Below, in pieces: positions 54,352 through 64,000 of a DNA stretch of 64,000 bases. Origin of the DNA: Euborellia annulipes (taxonomy: Eukaryota > Arthropoda > Insecta > Dermaptera > Anisolabididae); assembly GCA_023213315.1 (NCBI GenBank), contig JAKCPI010031663.1:124001-188000 (forward strand), in the 5' to 3' direction. Each line of letters begins with the position of its first letter. Position 1 is the first letter of the stretch. The notes beneath the pieces are model-generated. The model saw only the letters and a program-made list of their open reading frames with translations, made no database searches and was not told the origin of the DNA. The position numbers and the translations under genes are program-made.

Positions 54352-57300
54352 ATGGAAACTGAATGTGAAGACAATTTAAGATGGGAATATTTACCAGATT
54401 ACCTCTTACTTAAGATCTTTAATTATTTAACATCTAAAGAATTATTAAATATAAGTTTAACTTGTAAGAATTGGTATCGTGTCAGCTATGATCAACTATT
54501 GTGGAAAAAATTATTTTACGCTGATTTTAAAATTAAAAAATCAATTGGAATTAGCCCAGGTATTATATATATATATATATATACATACCAATATCGAATT
54601 TAGGAGATAATGAAAACTTAAAGGTATTGTTTATACATATTTTTTATATTTTTAGATAAAACTTCGTGGTTTTCTGAATATAAAAGACTCACATCTTGTA
54701 TACCTGTTTATGAAACTGAAACAATAAAAGAACATACAGATCAAGTACTTCATGTGAGTTTTTCCCACAACGGATCTATGTTTGCTACCTGTTCTAAAGA
54801 TGTTTATGTACTTGTAAGTACCTTCTTGCATAGTGATATAATGAATTTTTCTTTTATATAATGATTCTTTCTTTAGGTATGGAATTCATCCCATCCAGTA
54901 TCAGTAAAATATCATTTCGATATGAAATACTTCAGTTGGCAATATACACAATTCTCCCAATTTAATGAGTCCGATACTCTCCTTTTAGTATCTGGAGTCA
55001 ATTTCATCACATCTGGTGAAATCGCAGTATTTAGTTTACAAGGTAAAATAATTTACAATGTTCTAAAAGCAAGTTCTAAAATTAATTATATAAATCCCCT
55101 CTACGAGCCAAAAATTTATTTCATTTTAATTGGCTACCAATCACTTAAAATAAATAAGAACAGATCATCTAAATTTTATAGAAAGGAATGAAGAAAGAGC
55201 GAATGCAGCTATATTTATAACTGATATTAGGTACTTAAAATCGACGTTTCGGTCAGATTTGCGATCATCCTCAGGGTTACAATAAATAACAGAAAGGAAC
55301 GAGAATACACTCAGAAAGAATTTTGTTTTCTTACATCACATGTGCGCAACTTCAAAAGAATACAAAACATTAACAAATTATAATAAATATGTATGATAAG
55401 TTACATATAAGGTATATAAAAAAAAATGATATATACCTTATATGTATATATCAGGGGTGGCCACACTTGTTGGAACACCACAGTGATACTTAGAGCCGAA
55501 TTGAAAAATCGAAAATTTTTAAGAGCCAAATCGAAAAAAAAATTCGCCCATTTGCGGAACCTAAGTTTTGTTTTCCGCCCTACGGGAAATTTTGTTTTTG
55601 CGGAACCAAAGTTTTCCGCCCCTGCGGAAAAATTTTCATTCTGATACAAATATCAATATGATAGTTGTATCAGATTCTTGTATCTATGTGAGGCTGCTGA
55701 CTAAAATTTGTATCGGGTACAAAATTATCAGATACTAACTAGTAACTGAATCAACTAGAACCCAGGGAACAAACCCAGAGACTAGAGCTAGAACTTGAAA
55801 CAAATTCGAGTACCGACCCATCCCTAGGATCCACACATCTGTTGCTACGAGACCTATGTATGATTGTCTATTTATTTTATTTTTTTTTTTTCCAGGAGAA
55901 TTTCAATTCCAATGTCGGGTTGGTAATAAACCGTATGATATGTTTGGAACTTGGTACAGCGATGAATATATCCTATCTGGAGGTTGGAGATGGCTTGCAC
56001 ATCTAGTTAGTGCATCAATAATCTGGTTAAATAAAGCCCAACAAGAAACACAATCAGAACGTGTTCCCGTTGTAAAAGAACTTTTTAAATTTTATAATAG
56101 TAATGCAAGCTCAATAAGAAATATAATGATTGCAAATAGAAGTAGAATTTTGACAACGAAACAAGGCCATTCATCTCAAGACCAACAATCGTCCAACTTA
56201 AGCACTAGGTTATTGTCCAAGAACTCTTTAAACACCACATTAAATTGAAATGTAATATATATTTTTAATAATTTTAGAGAAAATACAGGTAATTAAGAAG
56301 TGGAGATAAATTACAAAATATTGAATAATAGAGCATGATTTGAAATCTCAAATAAGTATGATGAAATATTTATATCTAGTAAATTGGTGAAAGAAGATCT
56401 AAGATGTTTTTAAATTATATTTATATTACTTTAAAATGTCCTTTTATTCACAGAAGAAAGTAAAAATTCTCTTGACAAAGGAACCGAGAAACTTTTGATT
56501 TTTACAACCGCTTCAAAGTCATATACACCGCATCAAATTGGGTTCAAATATGTGCGAGATATTGAATTCCCAGATTCGATTGAACTTGGACTTTCTTTAA
56601 GAGAACGAGTATTACAAAGACAAATCGAACAAGAACAAGAACAATCAATTGATTCACCTGATGAATTTTGGAACGAAAATGAAGAAATAAATGAAAACTT
56701 TGATAAAATTGATGAAATCATTGATCTTCATGGTAATATAATCGGTATGGGATTATCTCCAGATCATAGGTAGTTGAAAAATATTTTAAAATTAATACCT
56801 ATTCAATAGATGGATCAAATTTCAAGTGACGCAAATTTTTCATTAGGATTACAACATACTTTGCCAACCACCAAAATCTAATCGAAATTGAATTAATCAA
56901 ATCTAATCAAAATTGAATTAATCAAATCGTATCGAAATTAAATTAATCAAATCGTATCGAAATTGAACTAATCAAATTGTGTATTTTTTGGGATCATGTC
57001 TGGGATATGTTCTTTCGAGGATTGAAAAAAAATCCAATACATCGCGCATTTGCTGTAATATCGTCATAATTAAAAAATCGCCTTTATTGAGTTATTGGCA
57101 CAGTATAACAAAAACAGGCCTTTGGAAGGTGTACCAGTGGTATTTTCCATAATAAAGAATTAATTTGATAGCCACCATTTTTTTAATTTGAATTTCTATA
57201 TAAATGTGTTACAATTTTATTTTGTTTTTTTTTTATCTAAAAAAAAAATATAGAAATTTTGAGTTATGACACTCTTGCAGCAAATGAGAGCGACATTTGT

Positions 57301-58570
57301 TATCACTTTTTTTTTTTTTTTTTTGTAAATCTGCCCATTATTTAAAATTGGTTTAAAATTCTCTGCTTGCTATGTACTGTGATAGATAGGCAATATTAAA
57401 GCACTTATTTTCTGAACGTGATTATTTCAGTGTTTTTATAAAAGAAGATGGAGGAGATCTTGATTGGATTTCTCTTTTACGGTTAAAAGTTTTTTTTCGT
57501 CTAAAAAAACAATGAAACAATCACTTGAAAGAACATAGGAATTTGCTTTAATATTGTCACTCGCTGTTTTATTTATCCAGAGTTAATATATGGTTAGCAA
57601 AGTTGATTATTTGTCCGATCTGTGTTTACAAAATATTTTTTCATTTTTTCCCATCATTTTATTTCTTCAGAAAGGAAGTTCTCTGATTGTTTTGTGAACC
57701 GTTGGCACTAGTTGAAACATATTCATATAGGAAATATAAATTATACACTAGGTTATTTGTTTCAATTTATTTTATTAACTTAATACGTATTTCGACACTA
57801 TGTGTGTCATCTTCAGAACTCAAGTCATTTGCAAACTTCTGAAGATGACACACATAGTGTCGAAATACGTATTAAGTTAATAAAATAAATTGAAACAAAT
57901 AACCTAGTGTATAATTTATATTTCCTATATAATATATTTACCGAAAAAATATGAAACTATATTATAATTTTTTTTTATATATTAGGATATAAAAAATTGT
58001 TTTTAGTTTTAATTTGATCTACTCTGAGTAGACTACTCATATATAATTTTAAAGATTTATTTGTTTTTAGGTATTTATATGTCAATAGTCGTCCCTGGCC
58101 TCATAATTATGTAATTAATAATCCCTTGGATCCGCCACCAATTGCTCAAGAAATCGATATTCATGTCATAGATTTAGAAACTCTTAAAGAAGTGGGCTCA
58201 ATGTTTCGCTCACATCGAGCTTATACATCCAATGATAATTGTTTTTTTATATTTTTAGATGTCTGTAATGAATATGTTGCGAGGTTAGTAATATATTTTA
58301 TTTTCTTGAAGATAAAAATTTATATCTAATTAATTTTATTATGTGATTAGTGGCAGTGAAGATAACTTTGCTTACATATGGGACAGACATTACGGCATTT
58401 GTTTAGGAAGAGGACCCCATTTAGATGTCGTCAATGCCGTCGCTTTTAATCCACAAGATCCTGAGATGCTAGTCTCAGCTTCTGATGATTTTACTATTAA
58501 AATATGGCGTTCTTATAATCGGGTTAAAGAATTAGGTCTTGAACCCTCCGAAATGAAACGGCATTGTTAA
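54352..58570 (+). CDS. FBXW5: F-box/WD repeat-containing protein 5 (FBXW5)
   Basis: Substrate receptor of SCF and CUL4-DDB1 ubiquitin ligases. Exons: 54352-54559, 54656-54813, 54877-55042, 55896-56208, 56278-56288, 56454-56769, 58071-58283, 58351-58570. These give 534 residues (human about 566). Residues 12-55 are the F-box (YLPDYLLLKIFNYLTSKELL). WD40 blades include EHTDQVLHVSFSHNG, the diagnostic SGEIAVFSLQG and NKPYDMFG, YTPHQIGFK, IIDLHGNIIGMGLSPDHR, PPPIAQEIDIHVIDL, YIWDRHYGICLG and SASDDFTIKIWRS. Without the 11-base microexon (56278-56288) the frame fails between exons 4 and 6. The alternative is a weak phase-1 donor in the AGAAGTAGAA stretch near 56140. AATAAA overlaps the stop. It is head to head with TFIIS. 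Confidence 0.95.
55180..55290 (-). ncRNA. Half element with degenerate hammerhead core
   Basis: The minus strand reads CCCTGAGGATGATCGC, then CTGACCGAAACGTCG. CUGAGGA and GAAACGTC are intact, but stem II and stem I pair poorly. A single arm is present in FBXW5 intron 3, next to a SINE family 2 tail fragment (55120-55170). Confidence 0.4.
55445..55645. mobile_element. hAT-like MITE fragment
   Basis: Starts CAGGGGTGGCCACACTTG, a hAT-type end. Downstream words TTTGCGGAACC and GGAACCAAAGTTTTCCGC match the interior of the 26797 and 6803 MITEs. The right end is not defined. Confidence 0.5.
56770..57724. other. AT-rich part of FBXW5 intron 6
   Basis: It includes a short tandem array of a ~30-base unit containing TCGAAATTGAATTAATCAAA-like text (56878-56978, about four copies) and long T tracts at 57225 and 57310. 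No exon is recognised. Confidence 0.45.
57725..57931. mobile_element. Long palindromic fold-back with paired hammerheads
   Basis: Arms of about 90 bases (57725-57814 and 57838-57931) are almost perfectly complementary, from ATATAGGAAATATAAATTAT at the base to CATCTTCAG / CTGAAGATG at the tip. The 23-base loop holds AACTCAAGTCATTTGCAAACTT. Each arm contains a hammerhead core reading outward; the right one has perfect stem I. Lies in FBXW5 intron 6. Confidence 0.85.
57834..57878 (+). ncRNA. Hammerhead ribozyme-like motif
   Basis: Stem I AACUU (57834-57838) with AAGUU (57874-57878), perfect. Core CUGAAGA (57839-57845), one U, stem II GACAC/GUGUC with loop ACAUA, GAA, then AUAC/GUAU as a four-pair stem III without loop, and cleavage-site U at 57873. 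All core positions are intact. Confidence 0.7.
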
Positions 58571-59059
58571 TAAATCTGGGAATCCAAACAATCAAAATGT
58601 CTTGTCTTTTACTCTTTAATTCGAGATATCTAATTTTCAACTTTATCTAAAAGAAAAAACCCGAAAAAAATATTGTGATAAGAATGAAACAAAAGTTTTA
58701 ATAACCTCATTTATATATCTTTATTCTCTTATTAATCGAAAAAATACATTGATTTTTTCAAATAGACCTAATAAAAAAATATAAAAATGAATAACAATAG
58801 GGATTGTTTAATATATAGTTTTGGTCATCTATTTTGGCATTATATTGTATATTTTTCTATATCTGACGATTTTCTAAATGTTTAATATATATATTATTTG
58901 AAATTTATGTACATTTATTTAATATTTATACACTAAAAATAAATATTTATTTGTAAATTATATATTATTGCATTATTTTATTATAACATCCTATATATTT
59001 AATTTATTTAAAATATAAGAGATAATTGTAATTATTATATATAATTTCTTGAAATGGAT

Positions 59060-59312
59060 AGCTGATGATATTAAAACAGAAGCTTGGACGGGAACCTTCC
59101 CAGGAACAGCAAAAAAAAACTGTATTTTGTTGCCGACGTTTCGAGAGCTAGTCACAATCATCCTCAGGACAGGCAAAATTGTCAAAAATAACTACATGCA
59201 CCTATATTTATTTGGGATGAGTGTGACTAGCTCTCGAAACGTCGGCATCAAAATATAGTTTTTTATTATCCCTAGCTGTTGTTCCTAGTTCATCCAAGCT
59301 TCTATTGTAATT
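59060..59312. mobile_element. Fold-back element with two hammerhead-like cores
   Basis: The arms AGAAGCTTGGACGG / CATCCAAGCTTCT, CCAGGAACAGC / GCTGTTGTTCCT and TTTTGTTGCCGACGTTTCGA / TCGAAACGTCGGCATCAAAA pair. The left arm (minus) has CUGAGGA and GAAACGTC; the right arm has GGGATGA and GAAACGTC. Stem II is weak in both. Lies just downstream of FBXW5. Confidence 0.65.
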
Positions 59313-59622
59313 ATTATATATTAAAATCTTTATTATTTATTAGTTATAATAATCGTTTTAACATTATATTTTACTTCTCTTGTAGAGAAAACATTGGCAA
59401 ATTAAGAAATATTTAGATTAGATTTACCACCTTCGCCATTTAATCACCAGAAATTGCCATTAAAAATCTCAAAAATTATATTATAAGGATTAGAAAAAAA
59501 GGAGAACTATTTATTTTAGATTACTAAATATTATTCACGAGGCTTTTTTGTCTGACACCTCAAGAGTTAAAGAGAGATACGGCGTTTCGAAAATGTTAAT
59601 AAAAAAATGTATCATACAGAGT

Positions 59623-60182
59623 GCAGGGCGGGAACTTACTTATTTTAAAGAATGATAAAACAAAAAGTATTGGAGATATCATTTTTATTTTTTTTTACAA
59701 TACAAAGTGTTACATTTAAATTTTTTTTCATTGCTTTTTGAAAATGATTCATGAAAGTAGCCACCGTTCTGCTTATTACATTGGGAGAGTGTAAATCTGA
59801 AGTTTTTGTTTATTTGAAGATGGAGAAAGAATTTTTTTCTTCCTGAACTTGAAGAAATGATTGTGAGGGATGTGTGGTATCAAATCCTTGGTGTATATCA
59901 ATCGTCCGAAAACCCTGGTTCAGCTGAAGAACAATTTTAGTGATGCTATCGCCAAGACCGACACGGAAATGCTGGCCAAAGTGGTACAAAACTTCAGAAT
60001 TCGACCCTCCCAATGTATTGAGCAGAACGGTTAAATACAGCCTTCTTCAAGATATCATTTTCAAAAAGCAATTAAAAAAATATTTAAATGTACCGTAAAG
60101 TAAAAAAAAAAAAAATTATAATTTTATCTCCAATACTTTTTGTTTTATCATTGTTTAGAATAAGGAAGTTTCTGCCCCGCAC
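59623..60182 (+). mobile_element. Deleted mariner-type transposon
   Basis: Terminal inverted repeats of about 58 bases: GTGCAGGGCGGGAACTTAC on the left and, from the right end, GTGCGGGGCAGAAACTTCC; both continue through ATGATAAAACAAAAAGTATT. The interior keeps only the 3' part of a transposase gene (see the pseudogene). At 560 bp it is an internal-deletion derivative of a Tc1/mariner-superfamily element. Confidence 0.85.
59846..60105 (+). pseudogene. Mariner-type transposase, decayed C-terminal remnant
   Basis: Three pieces survive. 59846-59883 reads LEEMIVRDVWYQ, which precedes the QDGAT-type catalytic aspartate motif of arthropod transposases. After a deletion, 59891-60033 reads VYINRPKTLVQL, DAIAKTDTEMLAKVVQNF and SQCIEQNG, then a stop. 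A third piece in another frame reads LLQDIIFKKQLKKYLNV, the usual C-terminal end. The catalytic DDE region is deleted, so it cannot be active. Confidence 0.82.
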
Positions 60183-61215
60183 CCGGTATAAAAATAAAAA
60201 ATTTACAATATATGAGAGTGAAATATATAGTATTAAATAAAAATTTTAAGAAATTATAAAAATAATTATTTTATATTCATTAGAATTATTTTAAACTAGA
60301 TAAGTTATATATTGCTATAAATTTCTTTCCCCTACTCGAAAAAAAATTCTGACTAGGGTTCTATAAGATATGTTAATGCTTTTTAACCGTATTCTCTGCG
60401 TTTAACTAAGTAATTGATAATAAGATAATAAAATCTTGATTCTTCTTAAAAAATGAGCTCAATTTAGTTCAAACTATAAAGAGAAAAACTTTAATTTTAG
60501 AATAATTACTTGAGATCTAGGGTCAATGGTTTATTATATTTTTGTTCTTTATCATATACACTAATTATGAGTGTTAATTTTATTATTATATATATGTTAA
60601 ATACGCGTATCAAGGTTCAAAAGCAGTTAAAATCGTAAATGGAAAATCGAGATGTTTTTAATTTATCCCTCCCCTTCCTCATTTGAGGGCACAAAAAATC
60701 TGGTATGACATCATACAAATATAAGAAAAAATTGTCTAGTGAGCTCTTGCTCACAATATTTTTTAGAAGTAATTTAACCCAAAGTGGACAATTTGTAATA
60801 CTTTTATTAATTAAGAATCACAACCGAAAAAACTATAAATTTTAATGATTTTATTTTGTGGGCAATATAGCTGAGAGAATGGTCAATTTGAGAAAATAGG
60901 GTAAATACTGAATATAAATATTAGCATTTAAAGGATAAAGTTAAACTAACATTAATAAGTTTAAAAATATTAATACATTTACATTAAAATAATTAAAAGC
61001 TGAAAATTATAAAACTATTTTGTTACTAATAAATATTAATTAATTAATTAATTAAAAAACATTAACATTTAAAATATTTTTAAGACTAAGACATTTTGAT
61101 TTAATCTGATATGCCGACAGTCTATCATTTTTAAATATATTACAATACCTCAATTTTATGTTAATTTGGTCAAATAAATTTTAATTTTTTCAAAATGTTT
61201 TTTTTTTAATACTGA
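60183..61215. other. AT-rich intergenic stretch between FBXW5 and PPP1R11
   Basis: Both neighbouring genes end here (convergent), so it holds their 3' regions. The sequence is AT-rich with a (TTAA)n-like patch near 61031-61050 and no recognised element or gene. Confidence 0.4.
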
Positions 61216-62051
61216 TCAATTACCAGTGTGTTGTGCAATTGAAGCATCATCAGAATGCTTTCCTTTTTTTTTGCGTTCTACATGACCGTGGCAGTTTTCA
61301 CATTCGTCTTCCGATTCAGAAGAGCTTTCACCAAAGGCTCGAGGTTTTTCAAATTGACAACAACCTTGAAAATAAGAAAAATCTTTTTATAGAGATTTAT
61401 TTATAATTTTAAACTTTTAAATGCTATTTTAATATTCAAGAAAATGCCACTTAGCCTGAATGCACACCAATTGAGCAAAAATTCTTTTGAACAAAACGTT
61501 TTTGACTAATCGTGCCTAAAACTGTTTTTTCAATGCTTTTCTATGGTTAACGCCCTCCGAGGAGGCAAAACACAATTGAGCAATATTCGACATCATTGAA
61601 CAATATGTTTTGCCATTAAGCGTTTTGCTCAATCAGTGTGCGTTGGCATTGAGAAAAATGTTTTGGAATTGAACATTTTGCTCAATCGGTGTGCGTTGGC
61701 ATTGGACAAAAAGGTTCGGCTATTGGGCAAAACATTTTGCTCAATGCCAACGCACACCGATTGAGCAAATCGCTCAATGGCTAAACATTTTGTTAAATAG
61801 CAAAACATTTTGTTCAATGGCAAAACATTTTGCCTAAGCGGTGTGCGTTGGCATTGAGCAAATGTACAGGAAAATTAAATATCATTTAAAAGCATTCTTG
61901 AAATATTTGAGAGATAAAGAGAAATATAAAAATTTTATTTACATTTGGATTTTTTTTTGTTCATATGCTCATTATCTACAGTTCCTTCTCGCCACTGGAC
62001 TTTTTTATCAGGTCTCCGTTTTTTAAGACGTAATCGTAATGTTGGCATATT
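61216..62051 (-). CDS. PPP1R11: Protein phosphatase 1 regulatory inhibitor subunit 11 (PPP1R11), 5' part missing
   Basis: Inhibitor-3, a small heat-stable PP1 inhibitor that also has E3 ubiquitin ligase activity in mammals. Visible exons, minus strand: 61943-62051 and 61216-61364. The translation runs LRLRLKKRRPDKKVQWREGT, VDNEHMNKKKSKCCCQFEKP, RAFGESSSESEDECENC, ending SIAQHTGN. KVQW is the PP1-docking motif; the CCC run and the later Cys/His residues are characteristic. Family members have about 25 further residues before LRLR, so an upstream exon is expected to the right. I could not place it before base 64000; alternatively the ATG at 62048 is the start. The intron contains a palindrome-rich MITE. 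Confidence 0.92.
61453..61862. mobile_element. Palindrome-rich MITE (AAAACATTTTG family)
   Basis: Begins TTAGCCTGAATGCACACC. The interior has repeated ATTGAGCAAAACGTTTT-like, CGGTGTGCGTTGGCATTG and AATGGCAAAACATTTTG words in both orientations. Lies in the PPP1R11 intron; the right end is less conserved. Confidence 0.7.
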
Positions 62052-62327
62052 CTGAAAAAAATAAAAAAATAATAAAAAAATTCTTATATTAAGTTCATCA
62101 AACAAATTTTTGAGAAAAAAAAAACAGGGAACATCGAAACTATTTGGAAATAAAATTATAAATCTCATATTTATTCTTATATTACAGTTACATTTTCAAA
62201 AAACTTAATTTTATTTATTTAATTGTATATTTTTTAAACTCCATAGTAATCATAACAATCATATAATAAACAATATAAATTCTATGTACGGTATTTAATA
62301 AAAAAATTGTTAGTTTTTTCAGCATTC

Positions 62328-62395
62328 GAGGCCATTTTGAACCCGTCCTTATTTGTTAAAATTAATTGTTGGTCAATATCAGTGCCCAAGTAACC
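62328..62395 (-). mobile_element. SINE family 2, tail fragment
   Basis: On the minus strand TGGTCAATATC-type body remnant, CAAATAAGGACGGG and TTCAAAATGGCCTCGAATGC correspond to the body and tail of the copy at 50728-50880. Confidence 0.5.
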
Positions 62396-62439
62396 ACAAC
62401 ATTTTTGGCCCTGTGACAATTTCAGAGAGAAAATTAATA

Positions 62440-63386
62440 CCGTCCACTCTCGATAATTCGAAATCCAAGGGACCTCCAGAAAAATTCGAATTATTGAGTT
62501 TTTGAAATATCAAATTTGAAAATATGCATGAGCTTACATTAACAATGCAGTATGTAGTTTTGGCGATATCTGCAGCAAATAATTTTTTTTTTTCACTTAT
62601 CGTGAAGAACTAAAGAGAATTGGGAAGTTAAACTGCGCTGAAATGCGCAAAATGAGGAGTAAATATTGCTGGGAAAAATTCGAATTATAAAGAGAATAGG
62701 TGTTAATTTGAATTATAAAATGTTCTCTCTTCCTCTTGTTACGAAAAATAGTTCGAGTTATCGAGCGTATCAAAATACACAGCATTTTTTGGATTTACCA
62801 AAGTTTACACCTAGTGGCGGCTCGTGAGTTTAATGCCGGGGGGCGCACCACCGGGGGGTCTGGGGGGCCCCCAAGAGAACACTAAACCAAACACTCTAAA
62901 TCACACTACATACCAATCACACATTCGTTAAACACTTAGAATGCGGTTAAAAAGTTAAGGAACGCCGGCGCGCAGTGCGGCGACTAGCTGATGCTTCGCT
63001 CTGCGCATGCTCGGACGGCGTCCCAAAACTCACATTCGGCTCAAGCTTACACGCGTCATAGCACCAGCAGCCCCCACCACACCTCTCTCCAATTAACTGC
63101 ATGTTGATGGATTGGGGCGTTCAGGACAGCGTCCGACGGCTATAAATACGCACTTTTCGCGCTATTTTTGCCTGTTTTTTCCCTATATTTTCGATGTACG
63201 CGACTGATAAAACACTTTGGTTAGTTAGCTGTATAATTATAATTGAATGGGTATTTAATTATTTTTTACTTTTTCAAATATTTAGGGGGGGGGGGCGGCG
63301 TCCGAGAGTCCTTATGGAAGAGCCGCCACTGTTTACACCTGAAGAGTTTGTATTATCGAAAAATTCGAATTATCGAGAGTCGACTG
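62440..63386. mobile_element. pogo/Tigger-like MITE, split by a hAT MITE
   Basis: The left end is CCGTCCACTCTCGATAATTC and the right end, read inward, is CAGTCGACTCTCGATAATTC. The interior repeats GAAAAATTCGAATTAT. A hAT MITE (62812-63331) sits inside. Left flank has a TA; the right flank duplication is not clear. Confidence 0.7.
62812..63331. mobile_element. hAT-type element with GC-rich, promoter-like interior
   Basis: The ends TAGTGGCGGCTC and, from the right, CAGTGGCGGCTC are flanked by exact TTTACACC duplications (62804-62811, 63332-63339). The interior (62940-63190) is GC-rich and contains GGCTATAAATACGC, a TATA-box-like sequence about 45 bases before an ATG at 63194. It may keep the promoter of a parent autonomous element. 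Confidence 0.83.
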
Positions 63387-63451
63387 AACTTTATTACAAA
63401 AATAAGCATCAGTCTATAATATAAAAAAATATTTATATACAATATAAAAAT

Positions 63452-63517
63452 AACAATAGAAGAGGGAGCGAGCAGCCAGGAAGTAAGCCTCTGCTGCCCG
63501 CTCCCTCTTCTATTGTT
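63452..63517. repeat. Short GC-rich hairpin
   Basis: Arms AACAATAGAAGAGGGAGCG and CGCTCCCTCTTCTATTGTT are exact complements, with further GCAGCC-type pairing inside. Of the same style as 28813-28912. Confidence 0.75.
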
Positions 63518-63539
63518 GAAATACAACAGCCACTTCACA

Positions 63540-64000
63540 AATTGTTGTCAATATAAAAATATTTATATAGGCCTACATCTATATAATTATTTTCACTATT
63601 TCACAATTTTATATAATTTAAAAAAATAATAATTTTTAAAAATATTTTGCGTTTTTTACATGTTTTACAAAAATTATTTTTGTTATTCTTTTGATAAAAT
63701 AGGCAGATTTTTGATGAGCCAATGGGGCAGGGAGCATGCGAATACTAGAAATTATTTGGCCATGCCTAATTGATTCTTATATTTTGCTTTTTTCAAGATT
63801 TAGGGGATTGTCATAAAAAATTAACCATATAAATCAGAAGCAAATCGTTTCGTTGGTCAGTCCGGTTGATGGTGAGATATAATATATAAAACTGGCATCA
63901 AAGATCTTGAAAAAATGTCCGTCTTAACACCGAGTAGCTACCCACATTCTCACTATAAGCTCATTAAGTATTTAAAAAAACTCGGGGTGAATTCTCTTGT
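63540..64000. other. AT-rich right edge of window
   Basis: No repeat, exon or RNA gene is recognised. The upstream exon of PPP1R11 may lie here or beyond; none of the minus-strand frames shows the expected Thr/Glu-rich N-terminus. Confidence 0.35.

Noticed and set aside
59810..60013. 67-codon open frame on the minus strand
   Set aside because: It is the complement of the decayed mariner transposase on the plus strand.

Overview
The window is AT-rich nuclear DNA of an invertebrate animal, most likely an arthropod. The genes carry spliceosomal introns, the encoded proteins are metazoan (eIF3c, TFIIS, FBXW5, PPP1R11, two Reeler proteins, an MYND zinc-finger protein, a MADF/BESS-like protein), and there is a decayed mariner-type transposase. 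I cannot name the species.

Layout from left to right: 641-12031 (minus) is eIF3c in 14 visible exons, with its last coding exon off the left edge. 12901-15010 (plus) is a MADF/BESS-type DNA-binding protein, head to head with eIF3c. 16175-20293 (plus) is a two-exon protein with two MYND-type zinc fingers, MSS51-like. 24112-27591 (minus) and 38904-45826 (plus) are two secreted Reeler-domain paralogues, head to head, with the same three intron phases. 46403-53451 (minus) is TFIIS in six exons. 54352-58570 (plus) is FBXW5, head to head with TFIIS and with a probable 11-base microexon. 61216-62051 (minus) is the 3' part of PPP1R11. Two divergent pairs (eIF3c/MADF and TFIIS/FBXW5) each share an intergenic gap under 1 kb without recognisable repeats.

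Most of the rest is repeats. I see: two tRNA-derived SINE families; hAT-type MITEs with 8-bp target duplications, several nested; a recurring family whose end reads TTTACTTTCTCTTACC; a family built from AAAACATTTTG-type palindromes; two pogo/Tigger-like MITEs and another with long TIRs; a deleted mariner; and many fold-back hairpins. In about ten places these fold-backs carry the conserved core of a type I hammerhead ribozyme. At six sites the helices pair although their sequences differ, including stem I, which brackets the core. Where terminal repeats are visible, the ribozyme sits just inside one and points outward. This family of ribozyme-bearing inverted-repeat elements is the main unusual system here.

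No CRISPR, operons or bacterial features are present. Exon limits come from reading frame, splice dinucleotides and remembered homology, not from transcript data.
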